A stretch of 8,041 nt of DNA. Source: Deltaproteobacteria bacterium (GTDB taxonomy: Bacteria; Desulfobacterota; Desulfarculia; Adiutricales; Adiutricaceae). The notes beneath the pieces are model-generated. The model was given only the letters and a program-made list of their open reading frames with translations, ran no database searches and had not been told where the DNA came from. Shown piece after piece: positions 6,180 to 8,041 of this stretch; the first letter of the stretch is position 1, and every line of letters starts with the position of its first letter. The stretch is taken from assembly GCA_031279155.1 (NCBI GenBank), contig JAITJB010000310.1, forward strand, positions 1 through 8,041, written 5' to 3'. The translations under genes and the position numbers were made by a program.

Positions 6180-6194
6180 CCAAGGTGAACTTGG
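6180..6194. promoter_or_regulatory. Inverted repeat upstream of the RNA promoter
   Basis: CCAAG (6180-6184) and CTTGG (6190-6194) form a 5-bp inverted repeat around GTGAA, covering the place where the -35 of the RNA promoter should be. It may be a repressor or activator site. A second imperfect hairpin lies at 6123-6144 (GGTCACGA with TCGTGGTC, two wobble pairs), between this site and the divergent 98-aa gene. Confidence 0.3.
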
Positions 6195-6211
6195 TCAGGC
6201 TAATGTATAAT
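6185..6211 (+). promoter_or_regulatory. Promoter of the orphan RNA
   Basis: A perfect -10 TATAAT (6206-6211), preceded directly by TG. The -35 is poor: GTGAAC (6185-6190) at 15 bp is the best match. Transcription would begin near 6218. The weak -35 together with the overlapping inverted repeat suggests activator dependence, which is inference. Confidence 0.5.
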
Positions 6212-6217
6212 CTCCGC

Positions 6218-6344
6218 TAGGATGGGGAGCGAAAGCCAAGCTCAGAGAGCTTAGAGGATCTTTGATCGGTTGCTCCCGAAATACTTATCGGCAAACTTCA
6301 GGCAAACCTTAAGGGTTTTATAGCTAAACCTGAAGTTTTTTTTT
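6218..6344 (+). ncRNA. Candidate small RNA, about 127 nt, family unknown
   Basis: A compact transcription unit between the divergent 98-aa gene and the Sel1 pseudogene, running from a TATAAT promoter to a strong intrinsic terminator, with no plus-strand gene after it. Predicted structure by eye: GGGAGC (6225-6230) pairs with GCTCCC (6272-6277), closing a multiloop that contains AAGCTC-AGA-GAGCTT (6238-6252) and a short GATC-TTT-GATC hairpin (6257-6267). A competing helix CCGA/TCGG (6276-6279 with 6288-6291) shares two bases with the closing stem. I compared it by eye with 6S, 4.5S/SRP, tmRNA, RNase P and common riboswitches and see no match; CGGCAAACTTCAGGCAAA only faintly recalls the glycine riboswitch core. 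A 10-codon ORF from ATG at 6222 exists but has no ribosome-binding site. Confidence 0.5.
6293..6344 (+). terminator. Strong intrinsic terminator of the orphan RNA
   Basis: AAACTTCAGG (6293-6302) pairs perfectly with CCTGAAGTTT (6329-6338). An inner hairpin AAACC-TTAAG-GGTTT lies in the loop. The stem runs into nine consecutive T (6336-6344). It is clearly oriented on the plus strand. Confidence 0.8.
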
Positions 6345-6385
6345 AGCTTGAATGAAAAATCGGGATTTGAAGGATAATAAATAGA

Positions 6386-6439
6386 TTTTTTAGGTAGTTA
6401 GCCTAAAAAAAGTTTCGGCCAAGGGCCGAGCTATTTTTT
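6386..6439. terminator. Paired hairpins, bidirectional terminator
   Basis: TTTTTTAGG (6386-6394) pairs with CCTAAAAAA (6402-6410). TCGGCC (6415-6420) pairs with GGCCGA (6424-6429). On the plus strand the second hairpin is followed by GCTA and six T (6434-6439). On the minus strand it is followed by AAC and seven T (complement of 6405-6411). It can back up the RNA terminator and end transcripts coming from the Sel1 side. Confidence 0.6.
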
Positions 6440-6455
6440 GATTAGGTAGCGTTGA

Positions 6456-6609
6456 GGAGCATAAGGTCAGAAAAGGGAGCGTAAAGGCCAGAAAGGGAAC
6501 GTAGGGATAAGAAAAAAAAGAACCAGGGCGAGAAAAAAACTTGCGAAAAAAAATTACGCCGCAGAAAAAAAACCAGACCGCGAAAAAAAAACCAGGCCGA
6601 AAAATAACC
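6456..6609 (+). repeat. Purine-rich degenerate tandem repeat array 2
   Basis: The stretch 6440-6706 has no gene that I accept. It starts with ~20-bp units GGAGCATAAGGTCAGAAAA (6456), GGGAGCGTAAAGGCCAGAAA (6475) and GGGAACGTAGGGATAAGAAA (6495). It then continues as A-tract units, best in GCAGAAAAAAAACCAGACC (6561-6579) and GCGAAAAAAAAACCAGGCC (6580-6598). On the minus strand this makes a Phe-rich tail on the out-of-frame extension of the Sel1 frame. The GGAGCATAAG of its first unit also occurs in array 1 (4410-4419). Confidence 0.7.
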
Positions 6610-6706
6610 TAATTTTAGATTGTCGCCTCGGGGGCCATAAAAAATGAACAATTGGCCGTCGGGGTTTTTTAATTTATCTAGAAAAAATACGAGTTTAGGT
6701 ATGACG

Positions 6707-7107
6707 TTACGAGGGGGTAAGAGAGTTGTCTTTGGCGGCCAGGCTATACCATTTTTCGGCCAAGGCCTCGTCTTTGACAGTGCCTTTACCCCGGCTAAGC
6801 ATAGCCAAGCGTGGAGCTGAGAAATAAATTCTCCTTGTTGGGCGGCTAAGTGAAACCATTTGAGAGCTTCACCGTAGTCTTGGGTCACTAATTCGCCGTT
6901 ATAATAAATGTTACCAAGATAAAGTTGGGCCTGAGTTAGTCCTTGTTTGGTAGCTCCGCGATACAACTTGATGGCCTTTTTGACGTCTTTAACAACCCCA
7001 CTTCCCATTTCAAGCATGCAGCCAGGGTTATACTGGCCGGCAGCCTGCTTTATTTTGGCGGCTTGGCGAAACAATTTAACAGCCTTTCGGAGTGTTTTTT
7101 TTGGTCT
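6707..7107 (-). pseudogene. Sel1-repeat (SLR, TPR-like) protein, frameshifted and N-terminally truncated
   Basis: Three Sel1-like repeats of ~36 residues are readable: QYNPGCMLEMGSGVVKDVKK..., QLYLGNIYYNGELVTQDYGEALKWFHLAAQQGEF, and PRLAMLSRGKGTVKDEALAEKWYSLAAKD. The third repeat is in a different frame from the first two. The shift lies near 6815-6830 and is equivalent to loss of one base (or gain of two). The shifted frame ends naturally at a TAA (6707-6709) after SLAAKDNSLTPS. The uncorrected frame instead runs on to 6442 through the A-tract repeats as a Phe-rich tail with no family resemblance. At the other end a partial repeat (KTLRKAVKLFRQAAK) is present but there is no ATG, signal peptide or ribosome-binding site; the frame just runs to a stop at 7192-7194 through an inverted-repeat element. 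Intact members are usually exported scaffold or signalling proteins. A sequencing error could explain the frameshift but not the missing start. Confidence 0.75.
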
Positions 7108-7125
7108 AATTTCGGGCTGGCATAA

Positions 7126-7212
7126 AAAATCCCCACGGAAGCCTATTTCTAAGCCTTGAGGGGATTTCGAGAATCTTTGTATGATTTTATATTAACGTGC
7201 TGTGGGGATTTT
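7126..7212. repeat. 87-bp segment bounded by 11-bp perfect inverted repeats
   Basis: AAAATCCCCAC (7126-7136) and GTGGGGATTTT (7202-7212) are exact inverted repeats. A third copy of GGGGATTT lies inside at 7160-7167 and can pair with 7127-7134. The segment begins where recognisable Sel1 sequence stops, so it may be a small non-autonomous element or its remnant. Confidence 0.5.
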
Positions 7213-7238
7213 GCTTAACGTTCCGGCTGCATATGACG

Positions 7239-7289
7239 TTTTGCCAGCCCTGGATAAGGGTTTTTGTAGCAAGACCAGGGCTGGCAAAA
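7239..7289. repeat. 15-bp perfect inverted repeat (extendable to 18)
   Basis: TTTTGCCAGCCCTGG (7239-7253) and CCAGGGCTGGCAAAA (7275-7289) are exact inverted repeats around a 21-nt loop; the pairing extends to 7236 and 7292 with one G-U. The core GGGCTGGCA also occurs at 7114-7122, on the other side of the 87-bp segment. There is no T-run of terminator type on the plus strand. Together with the neighbouring elements it fills the 310-bp gap 7108-7417, where I see no gene. Confidence 0.6.
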
Positions 7290-7331
7290 TGTATTGTAGT
7301 GAACCGTGAAAATGGAGCGTAGCGTAATGAC

Positions 7332-7389
7332 CTAGGCGAACGTAGCCTAGCCGCCTACGGGCGGCGAAGCATATACAGTCCTGTTATGC
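7332..7389. other. Cluster of three adjacent hairpins beside the A+T-rich gene
   Basis: CTAGGC/GCCTAG (7332-7337 with 7345-7350), GCCGCC-TACG-GGCGGC (7350-7365) and GCATATACAG/CTGTTATGC (7369-7378 with 7381-7389, one bulged base) follow one another without gaps. The cluster is G+C-rich and lies just after the stop of the A+T-rich gene on the minus strand. It could end that transcript, although no U-run follows the stems, or it could be a structured recombination or repeat (REP-like) sequence. Confidence 0.5.
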
Positions 7390-7417
7390 GCTGTGCGACT
7401 TTTTACATTTATTCCAT

Positions 7418-7936
7418 TTATTTTTTTGTAAATAATGAAATAATTTTTTGCAAAATACCCCCATCCGATTTTTCCATATAATTTTGGACAAAATATTCAG
7501 CAAATTTCTTCGCTTCTTCATCCTGTTTTATCGGAATAGTAACATTGTCCTCATCTTCATTTATAAATTCCGGAACAACAAATTTTATATATTTTTTTGG
7601 AAGTCGATCGTCCTGGATGTTTATTTCTTTTGATATACTACTCCGAATAGCTTTCCTTATTTCTGATTTCTTTAAATAATATGCGTTCCCATAATGTTCA
7701 ATATCTGTATCCACCGGAAGGATTACGATTTCATTTTCAGCGGTATCATACCCAATGGCATAATTTGAATAGGTATACGTTGTTCTACGAACAACCACAA
7801 AATCCATCATCCCAACATCTACACCGCAACCATAAACTACAGTATAGCGTTGCGGGTTGGGAATAACCTTTTTGAATAATTCACGCAATTTTTTATAATT
7901 TTCTAGACATACGGAATCAGGGGTTTTCTTTGCCAT
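7418..7936 (-). CDS. Hypothetical protein, 172 aa, A+T-rich and probably acquired
   Basis: I do not recognise this protein. The start is firm: GGAGG (complement of 7942-7946) lies five bases before ATG at 7934-7936; a TTG four codons upstream overlaps that site and is not used. The product has no signal peptide. Visible regions are a basic helical N-terminus (LENYKKLRELFKKVIPNPQ), a beta-rich middle (RYTVVYGCGVDVGMMDFVVVRRTTYTYSNYAIGYD, then NEIVILPVD) and a charged C-terminal half ending in an amphipathic helix GGILQKIISLFTKK. Base composition and codon use (AAA, ATA, TTT, TAT) are far more A+T-rich than every gene to the left, so transfer from a low-G+C donor such as a Firmicute or its phage is likely. 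It is flanked by inverted repeats on both sides and has no recognisable partner gene in the window. Confidence 0.7.
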   Translation of the reverse strand: MAKKTPDSVCLENYKKLRELFKKVIPNPQRYTVVYGCGVDVGMMDFVVVRRTTYTYSNYAIGYDTAENEIVILPVDTDIEHYGNAYYLKKSEIRKAIRSSISKEINIQDDRLPKKYIKFVVPEFINEDEDNVTIPIKQDEEAKKFAEYFVQNYMEKSDGGILQKIISLFTKK

Positions 7937-7951
7937 TTTTTCCTCCAAAGG

Positions 7952-7981
7952 TTTTAGCCTTTATCATGATCAAGGCTAAGA
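7952..7981 (-). promoter_or_regulatory. Leader hairpin just upstream of the A+T-rich gene's ribosome-binding site
   Basis: TTTTAGCCTT (7952-7961) pairs with AAGGCTAAGA (7972-7981; one G-U) around a loop containing the palindrome ATCATGAT. On the minus strand the hairpin lies six bases before GGAGG, and an alternative pairing AAAGG/CCTTT would touch the ribosome-binding site. A possible -10 TATAAA (complement of 7982-7987) abuts it, but no good -35 is seen, so it could equally be an operator. The rest, to 8041, shows nothing I can name. Confidence 0.4.
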
Positions 7982-8041
7982 TTTATACACAGCTGTCCAA
8001 GATAAAATCTCACAAAAACAGGATCTTACGAAAGCACCGTC

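Noticed and set aside
6218..6344. Glycine riboswitch, suggested by GGCAAACTTCAGGCAAA
   Set aside because: The GGAGAG opening, the ACCGCCGA core and the AAAGGACAG tail are absent, and no glycine-metabolism gene follows.
6442..6706. C-terminal Phe-rich extension of the Sel1 frame as a novel membrane domain
   Set aside because: The Phe runs are simply the A-tract repeats read on the other strand after a frameshift; the correct frame stops at 6707.
6818..6832. Programmed -1 frameshift in the Sel1 gene
   Set aside because: No canonical X XXY YYZ slippery heptamer in the correct phase is present at the junction, and the gene also lacks a start, so decay is the simpler explanation.
7239..7289. Integron attC site
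   Set aside because: No RYYYAAC/GTTRRRY boxes or asymmetric bulged arms were seen, and there is no integrase or cassette series in the window.

Overview
The window reads as ordinary bacterial chromosome of medium G+C that grades into an A+T-rich, accessory-looking right end. The organism is probably Gram-negative: there is a membrane-anchored periplasmic lytic transglycosylase and an exported OB-fold protein. The coupled cysteine desulfurase / DUF3343 pair is common in anaerobes such as Desulfobacterota and Clostridia. No rRNA, tRNA or universal marker is present, so the phylum is an inference.

Left part (1-2400): the 3' end of a class V aminotransferase-type cysteine desulfurase overlaps by one base a DUF3343 small sulfur/selenium-carrier-like protein. 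A perfect 21-bp hairpin serves as a shared terminator with a convergent beta-hydroxyacid dehydrogenase-like reductase. A divergent HD-domain hydrolase follows, and then a short stretch of degenerate ~26-bp repeats.

Middle (2398-5190): an ACR3/BASS-type transporter on the minus strand appears to start at a CTG. It is divergent from a soluble-domain lytic transglycosylase whose apparent promoter leaves almost no leader. A terminator and a purine-rich degenerate repeat array come next. They precede an exported tRNA_anti-like OB-fold protein whose signal-peptide core is built from eight 9-bp tandem repeats (Leu-Gly-X).

Right part (5200-8041): two small unrecognised minus-strand proteins (70 and 98 aa) are followed by an orphan plus-strand transcription unit of about 127 nt. 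This unit has a TATAAT box, several hairpins and a strong intrinsic terminator, and is a candidate small RNA. A second purine-rich array shares a 10-mer with the first one. Next comes a Sel1-repeat pseudogene that is frameshifted and has lost its N-terminus, ending against a cluster of inverted repeats (7114-7389). The last gene, on the minus strand, encodes an unrecognised 172-aa protein with strikingly A+T-rich codons and a hairpin leader, and is probably acquired.

The genes are mostly single transcription units with convergent or divergent neighbours. Apart from the desulfurase/DUF3343 pair I see no multi-gene pathway. The items most worth a second look are the orphan RNA, the repeat-built signal peptide, the two related purine-rich arrays, and the inverted-repeat cluster beside the A+T-rich gene.
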